DNA of 47,056 nt from Clostridiales bacterium (GCA_031276725.1 JAISMM010000010.1:1-47056), one strand, 5' to 3'. Numbered from the stretch's first letter, positions 33,389-42,393 are shown. A program made the numbers and translations. Notes: a model not told the origin generated them from the letters alone.

Positions 33389-34705
33389 TTACGAGAACGG
33401 GTCGAGGGGGTCGGCAGAGTCGGAAAAAGGGTCGAGGGGGTCGGATGAATCCTCGTATTCGGAGCCGAATACGGGGGGCCGCCGTTTAGCGGCGGGCGGG
33501 ACGGGGGGATACTTTTTTTCGAGGCGTTTGGCGACCGACGCCAAGAGGACGACGAGCGCGAGGTAAAGGGCGAACACGCACAAATAGAGTATCCAAATTT
33601 TTGAGACGATTCCGTAACCGTTAAAGGCGGCGCGGCTCGCCGTCATAGCGTCGGCAAAGTCCGGCCTTGCCAAAAGCGCGGCGGTTAAAACGGCGGCGGC
33701 GCTCATTTGGCGGGCGTAATCCGGGCGGACGTTTTTAAGCTCCGTATAGGTGTCGGAGGGCGTGGCGGCGATATTCGGCGAGTCCTTCGATTCGACGTCC
33801 GAAAGGTTCGCCGTGTTAAGATTGCCCGAAAATATGTTCGCGACGGGAATATTTTCCGCCATAAAGGACGCGTGGACGCCGCGCATAGCGTAGGTGGAGT
33901 ACGGCAGAGTTTTGGCCGTTTGCGTATTTAGCATAGGAATGTTTTTGGGGACGGAGCTTACCGGCACGCCCGAATCCGCCGCCGCGGTTAAAATATAACC
34001 GTGGTGTCGCCGCTTGACCTCGTCGGTATAAAGGTACATACCGTCGCCCCCGAAGCGCCTTAAATTCACCGCCAAAAGCGTGGACTTTTTTTCCGCCGCG
34101 CTCATTTCGGAAACGAATTTATCGGCGCCGTCGGTTGTGTCCGCCCCCGCGCCCGCGAACAAAAACACGAGCCCGAACGGCAAATTTTTATCCTTATAGT
34201 AGTCGCACAGCGTCAAAAGCGCGGCCACGCCCGTACCGTTGTCCATAGCCCCGGCGGACTTTTTCATATCGGCGGGGTCGGCGGCAAGCCCGTACGCCGA
34301 ATAGCGCGGCAGAATATAGTTGTCGTAGTTGGCGGCGATTACGACGCTCCCCGAGCCGCCCTCCGCCGCCGCTTTTTTGGCGATAATGTTCCGCGAGGTC
34401 TTAACCCCGTCGACGAACTCGAACGGCTGAGCGGTAACCTCGTAGCCGAACGAAACGAGCTTGGATTCTATGCGCTCCGCCGCAAGCTTTTCCGATTCCG
34501 TATACGAAAGCCGCGCGCCCGCGTCGCCGTCGGGGAACTCCGCGCTCACGTTCAAAAATTCGCGCAGTCTTTCGTCGGCGGCGGCGGCCGTAAGGCATTC
34601 TTGCGGCGCGTCAAAATTATACCCGCCCGACGCGGCGGGCTTCGCGCAGGCGGAGGCAAAAACGGCGAGCGCGGCGGCAATAAGAACGCGGAGCGTCTTT
34701 TTCAT
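33389..34705 (-). CDS. M28-like lipoprotein with degenerate active site
   Basis: A 438-residue protein starting at the ATG at 34705 (overlapping the upstream stop as ATGA), with a lipobox (ASAC) at about 17-20. The fold regions of an M28 zinc aminopeptidase are recognisable: SYTESEKLAAERIESKLVSFGY, NIIAKK, the second metal Asp in GAMDNGTGVAALL, and PSDTYTEL near 355. The other metal ligands look lost: AHYDS-type reads ANYDN, the usual EE pair region reads GAGADT, NLD-type reads NLRRF, and the final His reads A. One membrane helix lies at about 380-405. The tail ends with two DPLDPFS repeats. Likely a non-catalytic, membrane-anchored binding protein. Confidence 0.72.
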   Translation of the reverse strand: MKKTLRVLIAAALAVFASACAKPAASGGYNFDAPQECLTAAAADERLREFLNVSAEFPDGDAGARLSYTESEKLAAERIESKLVSFGYEVTAQPFEFVDGVKTSRNIIAKKAAAEGGSGSVVIAANYDNYILPRYSAYGLAADPADMKKSAGAMDNGTGVAALLTLCDYYKDKNLPFGLVFLFAGAGADTTDGADKFVSEMSAAEKKSTLLAVNLRRFGGDGMYLYTDEVKRRHHGYILTAAADSGVPVSSVPKNIPMLNTQTAKTLPYSTYAMRGVHASFMAENIPVANIFSGNLNTANLSDVESKDSPNIAATPSDTYTELKNVRPDYARQMSAAAVLTAALLARPDFADAMTASRAAFNGYGIVSKIWILYLCVFALYLALVVLLASVAKRLEKKYPPVPPAAKRRPPVFGSEYEDSSDPLDPFSDSADPLDPFS

Positions 34706-35238
34706 AGCGGCAACCCCGCAAAAAACGTCGCGACGAGCGGATAGGCGATCGCGTAGAGGGCGCCCAATTGCGTGAGAACGCGGCTTCGGCGCGGCTTGTC
34801 GACGTAGCGTCGGCAAACGTAGAACAGGTACAAAATAAACGCGCCCGTGTAGCAGACGAACGGAATCACGACCGCGCCCGCGACGGCTACGAGCGGCGAT
34901 ATCAGGTACAGCAGAGTCAGCGGCGCTATGACGAGGTTCGCGGCGATTACAAAAAAGCGCAGCGAGCGTTTAAGGTCGGTACAGACGGCGCCCAAATACG
35001 GCGTAAGCGTGCGGAACGTAAAACGCGACACGAGCTCGGTCATCCCCCACGGGAAAATTCCGCCGAAGAGGAACGCGAAAAAGATATTCGACAGCCACAC
35101 GCTTTGCCACGGCGGCGACATATACGAGAGTATCCGCGCGAACGGGCCGCGCGCCAAAAAAAGCTCCGCCGCGCAAAACGACAGATAGAGGCAAAAGCCC
35201 GCGATCCGCGAGTCGATTTTCTTTTCTAAAACGGGCAT
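34702..35238 (-). CDS. Multi-pass membrane protein of unknown function
   Basis: A 178-residue protein starting at the ATG at 35238 (MPVLEKKIDSR), which overlaps the holA stop by 1 nt; a longer frame would run into holA. About five membrane helices cover residues 15-175. The hydrophobic pattern is loosely Yip1-like, but no motif settles it. It is translated between holA and the M28-like gene with overlaps on both sides, so the two envelope proteins may work together. Confidence 0.75.
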   Translation of the reverse strand: MPVLEKKIDSRIAGFCLYLSFCAAELFLARGPFARILSYMSPPWQSVWLSNIFFAFLFGGIFPWGMTELVSRFTFRTLTPYLGAVCTDLKRSLRFFVIAANLVIAPLTLLYLISPLVAVAGAVVIPFVCYTGAFILYLFYVCRRYVDKPRRSRVLTQLGALYAIAYPLVATFFAGLPL

Positions 35239-36197
35239 CACGCGCCGTCGCCCTCCGATAAAATTTTCATAACGCAAAGCTCGAGCGCCGCCGCGTCGGT
35301 GAGCGTTCCGGACTTAAAGGCGTAGTCGGCGCGGTTAAGAAGGTCGCAAACCGCTTTAAGACGGCGCGGCGTGTAGCGTGCCGCCTGTTCGCCCGCCTTC
35401 TGCGCCGCGTAGCTTTTTACGCCCAACAAACGCGCCAAATCGGGGTCGTTCTTGTTTACCGAGGCGAACAGAAGCCGCCTAAAATGCGAATATATAAGCC
35501 CTAACAGCGTCGCGGGAGCCGCCCCCGTCGCAAGCAAGGTTTTAAGAATTTGACCCGCCGCCGCGCCGCGTTTTGCCGCGACCGCCTCGGACAATTCGTA
35601 AATCTTAAAGTCTAATTCCGGCGTAACGGCAAGTCCGACGTCCGCGCTTTCGATAACGCCGCCCGCCTTAAACGCGCAAAGCTTTTCAAGCTCCGACGCG
35701 ATCCTGAACATATAGCCGTTGCAGGAGCGTATCAAAAGCCGCGCCGCGTCCTTAGTCGCCGAGCACCCGCGCTTTGCCGCCGCCGCGCTTATGTATGTCA
35801 AAATGTCGTCCTCGCTTTGGCGGCCGCAGTCGACCGGCTCGCTCAAATTCACTACGGCGGAAAAATTTTCGGCAAGCGCCGTTTGCACGAACACAAGCAC
35901 CGACGAGGGGTTCGGATTTTTTAGATATTCGACGATCGGCTCCGGCGCGCCGGAAAAATTTTCGGCTATCACCACGCGCACCGCGTCCATAAGCGGCAGT
36001 AGCTGCGCCGCCTCGACAAGCCCCCGCGAGTCCGACGAATCGCAAAAATACGACACGTTAAACTCCGGCGACACCCTTACGAGCGACTTAAATTGCGCCG
36101 CCGCCCGTTCCGATATAAAGCCGTCGTCGCCGAACAAAAGATAGCACGGCCTCAACCGTCCGTCCGCGATATGCTTTTTCAGAGCGGAAAACTTCAT
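35238..36197 (-). CDS. holA: DNA polymerase III subunit delta
   Basis: Clamp-loader subunit that opens the sliding clamp with delta-prime and the tau/gamma subunits. The 319-residue length is normal. Typical features: CYLLFGDDGFISERAA near residue 18, LPLMDAVRVVIAENF near 68, FKIYELSEAVAAKRGAAA near 195, and a helical C-terminal collar (LLGLIYSHFRRLL, LNRADYAFKSG). No ribosome binding site; the -10 of a plausible promoter ends 6 nt before the ATG, so a leaderless mRNA is expected. Confidence 0.92.
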   Translation of the reverse strand: MKFSALKKHIADGRLRPCYLLFGDDGFISERAAAQFKSLVRVSPEFNVSYFCDSSDSRGLVEAAQLLPLMDAVRVVIAENFSGAPEPIVEYLKNPNPSSVLVFVQTALAENFSAVVNLSEPVDCGRQSEDDILTYISAAAAKRGCSATKDAARLLIRSCNGYMFRIASELEKLCAFKAGGVIESADVGLAVTPELDFKIYELSEAVAAKRGAAAGQILKTLLATGAAPATLLGLIYSHFRRLLFASVNKNDPDLARLLGVKSYAAQKAGEQAARYTPRRLKAVCDLLNRADYAFKSGTLTDAAALELCVMKILSEGDGA

Positions 36198-36203
36198 ACG
36201 TCT

Positions 36204-36232
36204 ATTTTAGCACATTTCACAAAATCGCGCAA
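36204..36232 (-). promoter_or_regulatory. Promoter of holA
   Basis: TTGCGC (36232-36227), 17-nt spacer, TAAAAT (36209-36204) with extended TGC just upstream. Six nt to the ATG at 36197. Confidence 0.55.
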
Positions 36233-36282
36233 CCGTTTCCGACCCCTCCCCGGAATTTTTAACGGATTTTTGACCGCCCGGG

Positions 36283-36933
36283 CTATTCGATTTTTTGCAG
36301 ATTATCCTCGTCGGCTAAAAAGTCGGGAGTTTCCTCGTCGGGGATTTCAAATTCGTTGTATATGCTGACCTCCGTCGCGGGGACGGCGTTGGCGGTTTTC
36401 TCCTCTAAAATTTTGATGCTTTCGAGCAACATTTCGTAGTCGGGCAATTGGGTTATGTCGTCGATTTGAAAGCGCTTCAAAAAGACGTCGGTCGTGCCGA
36501 ATAAAAGCGGCTTGCCCACGGCGTCGCGGCGGCCCGCGACCTCGATAAGGTTATGCTTTAACAAAAGTTGGATGGCGTAGTCGCAATTGACGCCGCGAAT
36601 CTGTTCGACCTCTAAACGCGTTATGGGCTGTTTGTAGGCGATTATGGCGACCGTTTCGAGCGCGGCGGTCGACAGCTCTTTTTCCTTAACCGGGTTTAGG
36701 ACGAGCGCGACGGCGTCGGCGTAGGCGGGGTTTGTGCCGAGCTGTATTTTGCCGCCGTATGTAATAAGATGTATGCCGCACTTGCCGCCGTACTTCTTTT
36801 TTAGGCGCGAAACGGACGCTTTGATTTCGCTCGTCTGCATACCCAAAAGCTCGGCGACGTCGCCGACCGCTATGCCGTCGCCCGATACGAACAACAGCGC
36901 CTCTAAAACCTCGTCGATTAGCTCGATTTTCAT
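36283..36933 (-). CDS. scpB: Segregation and condensation protein B
   Basis: Winged-helix partner of ScpA and SMC in chromosome condensation. 216 residues. Typical N-terminus EVLEALLFVSGDGIAVGDVAELL, then ALETVAIIAYKQPITRLEVEQIRGVNCDYAIQLLL near 95 and RRDAVGKPLLFGTTDVFLKRF near 130. The tail is acidic. Its GAGG site lies 9 nt before the ATG. About 100 nt separate it from scpA, more than usual, and a 20-bp direct repeat lies in that gap. Confidence 0.94.
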   Translation of the reverse strand: MKIELIDEVLEALLFVSGDGIAVGDVAELLGMQTSEIKASVSRLKKKYGGKCGIHLITYGGKIQLGTNPAYADAVALVLNPVKEKELSTAALETVAIIAYKQPITRLEVEQIRGVNCDYAIQLLLKHNLIEVAGRRDAVGKPLLFGTTDVFLKRFQIDDITQLPDYEMLLESIKILEEKTANAVPATEVSIYNEFEIPDEETPDFLADEDNLQKIE

Positions 36934-36974
36934 AATGCTATACCTCTACTACCTCTACTCTAAAATACTCTAAA

Positions 36975-37024
36975 AAAACGGACTTTATGAACGGACTTTC
37001 AAACAAAACGGACTTTATGAACGG
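36975..37024. repeat. 20-bp direct repeat between scpA and scpB
   Basis: AAAACGGACTTTATGAACGG occurs at 36975-36994 and 37005-37024 (30-bp period). The adjoining stretch also repeats CTAC and CTCTAAAATACT-type words. Confidence 0.7.
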
Positions 37025-37032
37025 CTCGTATG

Positions 37033-37818
37033 TCAGTATTTTTTTATAAGGATATCCCCGAACACCTCGTTCTGCTCCGCCCGCGCGTACTGCGCCTTCA
37101 AAAGCTCCAAAAGCGCCTGAAACGTCGTTATAATCTCGCTTTTGGTATAGTATGCGTCGAATAGTTCAAAAAAACCGACCTCGTCGCGCACCAAAAGAAC
37201 GTCCTTTATGCGCGCGATTTTTTCGGCGACGGTAAAGCGGTCAAGCTCGATTTTGCGCTGAGGCGCGGCGAGGGCGCGTTTTTCCAGCTTTAAGAACAGC
37301 TTTTGTAGCGCGCGCATAAGCCCGTCCTTATTCATATCTTTAAGCACTACCACGGGGTCGCCCACCGTGTCGTCCGGCTCCTTAAAAAACACGCCGACCG
37401 TCTCGATTTCTTTCAGCTTTTGCGACGCCTCCTTGTAAAGGCGGTACTCCTCTATCTTTTGAATAAGCTCGCGCTTGGGCCCCTCGGTTTGATCGTCGGC
37501 GGGGTCGGCGGGCAGCAACGACTTAGATTTAATTTCGATAAGAATCGCGGCGACCTCGATAAATTCCGACGCCTTTTCAAGATCGACGGAACCGAGCTGC
37601 TCCATATACGAAAGATACTGCTCGGTTATCGACGAAACGAATATGTCCTCGATTTTGATTTTTGCCAGCTTGACAAGGTGCAAAAGCAGGTCGATCGGCC
37701 CCTCGAAACGGTCAAGCTTTATGTTATAGTTGACGTACTCGCCCGAGCTTCTCAGCTTTTCGATATACTCGTCGAGCGCGGCGGATTTTTTTTCGTCAAA
37801 AGCGGCGTTGTCCGTCAT
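37033..37818 (-). CDS. scpA: Segregation and condensation protein A
   Basis: Kleisin subunit linking SMC heads. 261 residues with the start at 37818 (MTDNAAFDEK), overlapping the M50 gene stop by 1 nt; longer frames run through that gene. Core motif YNIKLDRFEGPIDLLLHLVKLAKIKIEDIFVSSITEQYL (split over residues 34-72) is the typical N-terminal kleisin region. The C-terminal winged helix ends with EIITTFQALLELLKAQYARAEQ. Confidence 0.95.
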   Translation of the reverse strand: MTDNAAFDEKKSAALDEYIEKLRSSGEYVNYNIKLDRFEGPIDLLLHLVKLAKIKIEDIFVSSITEQYLSYMEQLGSVDLEKASEFIEVAAILIEIKSKSLLPADPADDQTEGPKRELIQKIEEYRLYKEASQKLKEIETVGVFFKEPDDTVGDPVVVLKDMNKDGLMRALQKLFLKLEKRALAAPQRKIELDRFTVAEKIARIKDVLLVRDEVGFFELFDAYYTKSEIITTFQALLELLKAQYARAEQNEVFGDILIKKY

Positions 37819-38543
37819 CAAAACAGCCCCCAAAACATAATAAAGCCGTTGCGGATCATCAGCCCGACACGGCCGATATACAGCCCGAACAGGTCGACGT
37901 ACATAAAGCCCGGCCAATATGCGATAAGATTGAGGGCGTCGATCAAAATGTGAATTCCGATAAGACCGAGCAAAATAAAGCGGCCGTATTCGCGCAAAAA
38001 TCTTGTAACGGGGTTAGAGTAGCGCGTGAACGCCTCGACGACGCGGAAGCCGTCGAGCGGGTAAAGCGGAATCAGATTAAACAAAAACAACGACACGTTT
38101 ATGGCGAGCATATAGTAAAAAAAGTAGAAGAAAAAATAGACGAACGACGTCGCAACCGCCGCCGCGCCGCCGCTCCCGCCCGCGACGCCAACGGCCGTCT
38201 TGTTGATCAAAACAAGGAATCCCGCCGAAATAAACGCCAACAATATATTGACCGTAACTCCGGCGATCGCCACCGTAAAAATTCCGCGCGTCCGGCGCTT
38301 AAAGTTGTACGGGTTGACGGGTACGGGCTTTGCGTAGCCGAAGCCCGCTATCATAAGCATAAAAAATCCTATCGGATCAAAGTGTTTAAGCGGGTTTAGG
38401 GTGAGTCTGCCCGCCGCCTTAGCCGTGTAATCGCCGTTCCAAAGCGCGACCCGCGCGTGCGCGTACTCGTGCAGCGTTATCGAAATGACGACGCATAAAA
38501 AAATGATTATAAAATGTAAAATGTCGTACGATTCGTAAATCAA
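37818..38543 (-). CDS. Site-2 protease family protein (M50B)
   Basis: Intramembrane zinc protease homologue of 241 residues. HEYAH (H25, E26, H29) in the first core helix, LTLNPLKHFDPIG near 47, and NLIPLYPLDGFRV near 160 with the third ligand Asp. About six membrane helices. A TTG start at 38543 with AAGGAG 7 nt upstream overlaps the lysA stop as TTGA. Members of this short M50 type commonly lie beside scpA in Bacillota; the substrate is unknown. Confidence 0.88.
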   Translation of the reverse strand: MIYESYDILHFIIIFLCVVISITLHEYAHARVALWNGDYTAKAAGRLTLNPLKHFDPIGFFMLMIAGFGYAKPVPVNPYNFKRRTRGIFTVAIAGVTVNILLAFISAGFLVLINKTAVGVAGGSGGAAAVATSFVYFFFYFFYYMLAINVSLFLFNLIPLYPLDGFRVVEAFTRYSNPVTRFLREYGRFILLGLIGIHILIDALNLIAYWPGFMYVDLFGLYIGRVGLMIRNGFIMFWGLF

Positions 38544-39865
38544 TCGGTATCTCCTTCAAGGCGCTCCGGGCAAACGTCGCGCGACAAAAGCTCGTCGTAG
38601 GTTTGCGGCCTTATTATATAGTCGGCTTTGCCGTCCTTAACAAGCACCATAGGGGGTATTCTGTTGCGGTTATAATTGCCCGCCATCGAATAATTATACG
38701 CGCCCGTGCTAAACACCGCCAATATATCGCCCGGCTCGGCCTTCGGCAAAAACGCGTCCTTGACAAGCATATCGCCGCTTTCGCAGCACTTGCCCGCGAC
38801 CGTAACCGTTTCGACGGGTTTTTCGAGCGCGCGGTTTGCGAGCATAGCCTCGTACTTTGCCTCGTAGAGGGCGTAGCGCGGATTCTCGAACATACCGCCG
38901 TCGACCGAAATATATTTTTTGACCTTTTTAATGTCCTTGACCGCGCCCACCGTGTACAGCGTCGTTCCCGCCTCTCCGACGACGGAACGGCCCGGCTCGA
39001 ATATGAGCCGCGGCGGCGTAAGCGCCTTTTCCGCTATGCAGTCGATCAGCTTTTCGACTATCGCGTCCACGTATTCGGACGGCTTTAAGGGCTTGTCCTC
39101 GTCGGTGTAGGTAATGCCGTAGCCGCCGCCCAAATTGAGCTCCGAAACGCCCGCGTTAAGCTCCGTCGCGACCGTTTTAATAAAGTCGGTCATTTTATCG
39201 ACCGCAAGCTTAAAGGGCTTTAATTCAAAGATTTGCGACCCTATATGGCAGTGCAGTCCGGTAAAGTCCAGATTGTCTGTTTTAAGTATAGCCCCGATAG
39301 CGGCGAGCGCCGAGCCGTCCGCGATAGCAAAGCCGAACTTGCTGTCTACCCGCGTGGTCTGAATAAAGCGGTGCGTGTGCGCGTCGATGCCGGGGTTAAC
39401 GCGAACCAAAACGCGCATACGCTTTCCGGCGGCGGCGCAAACCGCGTCGAGCCGCCCCGCCTCGTAAAGGCTGTCGACAACCACGGCGTGGACGCCCGAA
39501 CCGACCGCTAATTTAAGCTCGGAATCCGACTTGTTGTTGCCGTGAAAATATATCGTATCCGCGTTAAAGCCGGCGCCGAGCGCCGTCAAAAGCTCGCCCT
39601 CCGACACTACGTCCGCCCCCAAGCCCTCGCTTGCCACAATCTTATATACGGCCTTACACGAGAGCGCCTTCGAGGCGTAGCACACCAGGCTGTCGGGGTA
39701 CTTGTCCTTTAACACCGCGTAAAAGTCGCGGCACACGGCGCGGACGCGCTCCTCGTCGAGGACGTAGAGCGGCGTGCCGAATTTATGCGCGAGCGTTACC
39801 GCGTCGCAGCCGCCTATTTGCAGCCGCCCCTCGGAATTGATATTCATAGTATCCGTAATTTTCAT
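38540..39865 (-). CDS. lysA: Diaminopimelate decarboxylase
   Basis: PLP enzyme making lysine from meso-diaminopimelate. 441 residues with the ATG at 39865 (MKITDTMNIN). Lys in CYASKALSCKAV near residue 63 is the PLP site, HCHIGSQI near 200, LNLGGGYGITY near 235, EPGRSVVGEAGTTLY near 280, and the catalytic Cys region in CCESGD near 345. The longer frame starts upstream of a near-consensus promoter and is rejected. No ribosome binding site; leaderless mRNA predicted. It leads the lysA, M50, scpA overlap chain. Confidence 0.94.
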   Translation of the reverse strand: MKITDTMNINSEGRLQIGGCDAVTLAHKFGTPLYVLDEERVRAVCRDFYAVLKDKYPDSLVCYASKALSCKAVYKIVASEGLGADVVSEGELLTALGAGFNADTIYFHGNNKSDSELKLAVGSGVHAVVVDSLYEAGRLDAVCAAAGKRMRVLVRVNPGIDAHTHRFIQTTRVDSKFGFAIADGSALAAIGAILKTDNLDFTGLHCHIGSQIFELKPFKLAVDKMTDFIKTVATELNAGVSELNLGGGYGITYTDEDKPLKPSEYVDAIVEKLIDCIAEKALTPPRLIFEPGRSVVGEAGTTLYTVGAVKDIKKVKKYISVDGGMFENPRYALYEAKYEAMLANRALEKPVETVTVAGKCCESGDMLVKDAFLPKAEPGDILAVFSTGAYNYSMAGNYNRNRIPPMVLVKDGKADYIIRPQTYDELLSRDVCPERLEGDTD

Positions 39866-39871
39866 AAGAAT

Positions 39872-39900
39872 ATCATAACATATTTTTATCTTACAGTCAA
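39872..39900 (-). promoter_or_regulatory. Promoter of lysA
   Basis: TTGACT (39900-39895), 17-nt spacer, TATGAT (39877-39872) with TG upstream. Six nt to the ATG at 39865. Confidence 0.8.
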
Positions 39901-39967
39901 CCGTTATGACCCTATTGGCGAGTTTACGTTTCCTATTATAATCATCAAAAAAACAGCCGAAAAGCCG

Positions 39968-39986
39968 TACTATGTCAGACATAATA
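39968..39986. repeat. 19-bp palindrome, copy 2
   Basis: TACTATGTCAGACATAATA, one mismatch between arms. It lies between the lysA promoter and the dacA stop codon. Confidence 0.75.
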
Positions 39987-40048
39987 CGACTTTTACGATT
40001 ATTTCAACATAATATTTGCCGCCGTCACGGGATTGTTTCGGTGCCACG

Positions 40049-41221
40049 CTACCATTTATCGATAAAGCCGTCGACAATATCGAGATACGTCAGGCGTCCG
40101 ACGGCGTTCGCGGCGATTAAGTCCGCCTCGCCCACCGGCTCGCCGCCCAAAAACACACGGAGCTTGCCTATAACCTGCCCCTCGGCGACGGGCGCGGTTA
40201 ACTCCCCCACATCCTCGCTTATACTAAGCTCGGCGGGCGTATTCTTTTTGACAAATACCGACAAGTCCGACGCCGGAACGCCCTTGACCGTCGCCTGCTT
40301 GCCGCGCAAAACCGCGTGATCCGCGCCGCTGCCCACGCCGTTTTCGACAAGGCGGCGCGTTTCGTAATTCGCGAATCCGTAATTAAACAGTTTGGCGTTT
40401 TGTGCGTTGCGTATTTTAGAGGACTCCGCGCCCATAACCACGCTTATAAGTCTTGTGGCTCCGCGCTTGGCGGTGGCGGACAAGCAATATTTAGCCTCGT
40501 TCGTAAAGCCCGTTTTGCCGCCGTCGCACCCCTCGTAGGCGCGGATCAGCTTGTTGGTATTCGTAAGGGCGGTTACGCGGCCGGACGGGTGCTTAAAGTC
40601 GAACATCCATATCGCGGAATAATCAAAAAACAGCGGGTGCTTCAACATTTCGCGGCTCATAACGCCCACGTCGTAAGCGCAAGAATATTGATCCGGCGCG
40701 GGCAGTCCCGTACAGTTTACAAACCGCGTGTCCGCGAGCGCGAGCGCGGCGGCTTTTTCGTTCATTCTGTCCACAAAGCCGCTTACGCTCCCGCAGACAG
40801 CCTCGGCGACGGCCACGCACGAATCGTTCGCGGACGCGACTATTATCGACTTTATCAGCTCGCCCGTTTTGTACGCGGCGTTCGCGTCCAAAAACGCCTG
40901 CGAGCCGCCCATAGACGCGGCCGTTTCGCTCGCGACTATATCGGCGTCGACGTTCATTTTGCCGTTTTCGATCTCCTCGAACGTTATAAGCAGGGTCATT
41001 ATCTTGACCATACTCGCGATCGGCAAACGCTTGCGCGCGTTCTGTTCAAATACGACCGTACCGCTTTGGGCGTCCATCAAAAGCCCCGATTCGGCGTCGA
41101 CCGAAAGCGCGTCCGCGGCCGCCTTAACCGGCAAGGCGCTTTTTAACGCGGCGGCAAGGCAGACCGCCGCCCCCAAAAGCCCCGCGACGCACAGCATTGT
41201 TACCCTTTTGAACCTTATCAT
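40049..41221 (-). CDS. D-alanyl-D-alanine carboxypeptidase (DacA/DacF-like)
   Basis: Penicillin-binding S11 carboxypeptidase that trims the terminal D-Ala from peptidoglycan stems. 390 residues from the ATG at 41221. Signal peptide at 1-36, SxxK motif SMVK (S70, K73), SxN motif (ASAND) near 130, and KTG (GGKTG) near 237, then a C-terminal beta-rich domain. The ribosome binding site GGGGAAGGG precedes this ATG; the longer TTG start lies within it. In spore-formers several paralogues act in growth or cortex formation; which one this is cannot be told. Confidence 0.92.
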   Translation of the reverse strand: MIRFKRVTMLCVAGLLGAAVCLAAALKSALPVKAAADALSVDAESGLLMDAQSGTVVFEQNARKRLPIASMVKIMTLLITFEEIENGKMNVDADIVASETAASMGGSQAFLDANAAYKTGELIKSIIVASANDSCVAVAEAVCGSVSGFVDRMNEKAAALALADTRFVNCTGLPAPDQYSCAYDVGVMSREMLKHPLFFDYSAIWMFDFKHPSGRVTALTNTNKLIRAYEGCDGGKTGFTNEAKYCLSATAKRGATRLISVVMGAESSKIRNAQNAKLFNYGFANYETRRLVENGVGSGADHAVLRGKQATVKGVPASDLSVFVKKNTPAELSISEDVGELTAPVAEGQVIGKLRVFLGGEPVGEADLIAANAVGRLTYLDIVDGFIDKW

Positions 41222-41240
41222 AGACCCTTCCCCCAATGTG

Positions 41241-41268
41241 ATTATATTATTAGTGGTATCTTTTGCAA
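41241..41268 (-). promoter_or_regulatory. Promoter of the D-Ala carboxypeptidase gene
   Basis: TTGCAA (41268-41263), 16-nt spacer, TATAAT (41246-41241). Back to back with the dinD promoter. Confidence 0.7.
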
Positions 41269-41273
41269 ATTCG

Positions 41274-41302
41274 TTGACAAATATCCTTAAAAACTCTATA
41301 AT
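41274..41302 (+). promoter_or_regulatory. Promoter of dinD
   Basis: TTGACA (41274-41279), 17-nt spacer, TATAAT (41297-41302). AGAGG lies 8 nt before the ATG at 41324. I see no clear LexA box. Confidence 0.8.
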
Positions 41303-41323
41303 ATTTTTAACAGAGGTTTAGAT

Positions 41324-42308
41324 ATGACATTCGACGACATTAAACACACGGACGAAAACGGCGCGGAATTTTGGCTCGCAAGGGAATTGCAAGAGGTTTT
41401 ACAATATAAGGAATGGCGTAATTTCAGCAAGGTCATCGATACGGCAAAAATCGCTTGCAAGATAAGTCAAGTCAATGTTTTCGATTGTTTTGTTGAGGTC
41501 AACAAGCCAATAATTAGCGGTAAAGGAAAAAAAGAAAATATCAAAGACTACCGCCTTAGCCGCTACGCCTGCTACCTTATAGTAATGAACGGCGACCCGC
41601 GCAAAGGAAAACTCCGGATAAGTGGGGCGGGTTTAAGGCAACGGATTTTTTAGACGGAAATTGACTTGTTTTTGTAGGCAATAGCACCGCTATTGTCAAA
41701 AAAAGAGGGAAATTTACGGCAAAAAAGACGCGTCTTAAAGCCGCCTAAACTTGTCCGGAGTTTTCATAAAAGTTATTGCGCTCGGGCAGACGTATTTTGC
41801 GGTAAAAACGCGTCAGCAGGAATTACAGGAGCTTTACCACCTCTTAAACGAGGACGAACGCCGGCTGTTTATTCGCGGCGATATTAAGCAAAAGAATATG
41901 CTGTTGTTTGCCGCCGCGCAAACCGCCGGAATATCGACGCAAAGGGAATACGCGGTATTTCAAGACTACGGCTACATAGGGCTTTACGGCGGCGAAACGG
42001 CAAAAATTATTGCCGCCCGAAAGGGCTTGCCGAGCGGCGCGGAAATCCTTGACCATATGGGAAGCGAGGAGCTTGCGGCAAATCTGTTCCGCATAACGCA
42101 GACGGAAGCCAAAATCAAGCGCGACGACGTAAAAACGCCCGCCGACGCGAACGCGACGCACAAGCAGGTCGGGGAATCCGTCCGTAAGACAATAAAGGAG
42201 CTCGGCGGCACAATGCCGGAAAACCTTCCTACGCCCGATAAAAGCGTTAAGGAGCTTGAAAGCGAAACGCGCAAGCAAATAAACGGCGCGGACGGAACCG
42301 CCGACTAG
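41324..42308 (+). pseudogene. dinD: dinD-like gene interrupted by a mobile element
   Basis: DinD (DNA-damage-inducible protein D; the E. coli protein affects RecA filaments) is about 275 residues. Here the N-terminal part (AREL QEVLQYKEWRNF, LSRYACYLIVMNGDPRK, codons 1-94) stops at 41605. The rest (VIALGQTYFAVKTRQQEL, LDHMGSEELAANLFRITQTEAKIKRD, IKELGGTMPENLPTP) resumes at 41769 in the +1 frame. The 160-bp M1 element between them adds stops and a frame change. Joined, the halves match full-length DinD end to end, so the break is recent. A 109-residue N-terminal product could still be made from the intact promoter. Confidence 0.88.
41606..41765. mobile_element. Full M1 element (MITE-like), copy 2, inside dinD
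   Basis: 160 bp, about 7 differences from 15842-16002. Ends GGAAAACTCCGGATAAGT and ACTTGTCCGGAGTTTTC. The central hairpin reads CAATAGC-ACC-GCTATTG. The flanks share AAAG (41603-41606 and 41769-41772), a possible short target duplication, but the site is A-rich so this is weak. Confidence 0.85.
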
Positions 42309-42336
42309 CCGCCCCGCGCCATAACTTTTTTTTGCC

Positions 42337-42393
42337 AAAAAACTCCGAACAAGTTTATGCGCCTTTAAGAGGAGCCGCTTATCCGGAGTTTTC
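42337..42393. mobile_element. Mini M1 element, 57 bp
   Basis: AAAACTCCGAACAAG and CTTATCCGGAGTTTT are inverted ends about 57 bp apart, with no interior of the full element. It abuts the stop codon of the SpoIIM-like gene and lies 29 bp after dinD. Confidence 0.6.

Noticed and set aside
39866-39982. Upstream start for LysA (117 extra bases)
   Set aside because: It would place the coding sequence over a near-consensus promoter and adds residues absent from the family.
40316-41146. 276-codon plus-strand frame antisense to the carboxypeptidase
   Set aside because: Shadow of a gene with SxxK, SxN and KTG motifs.
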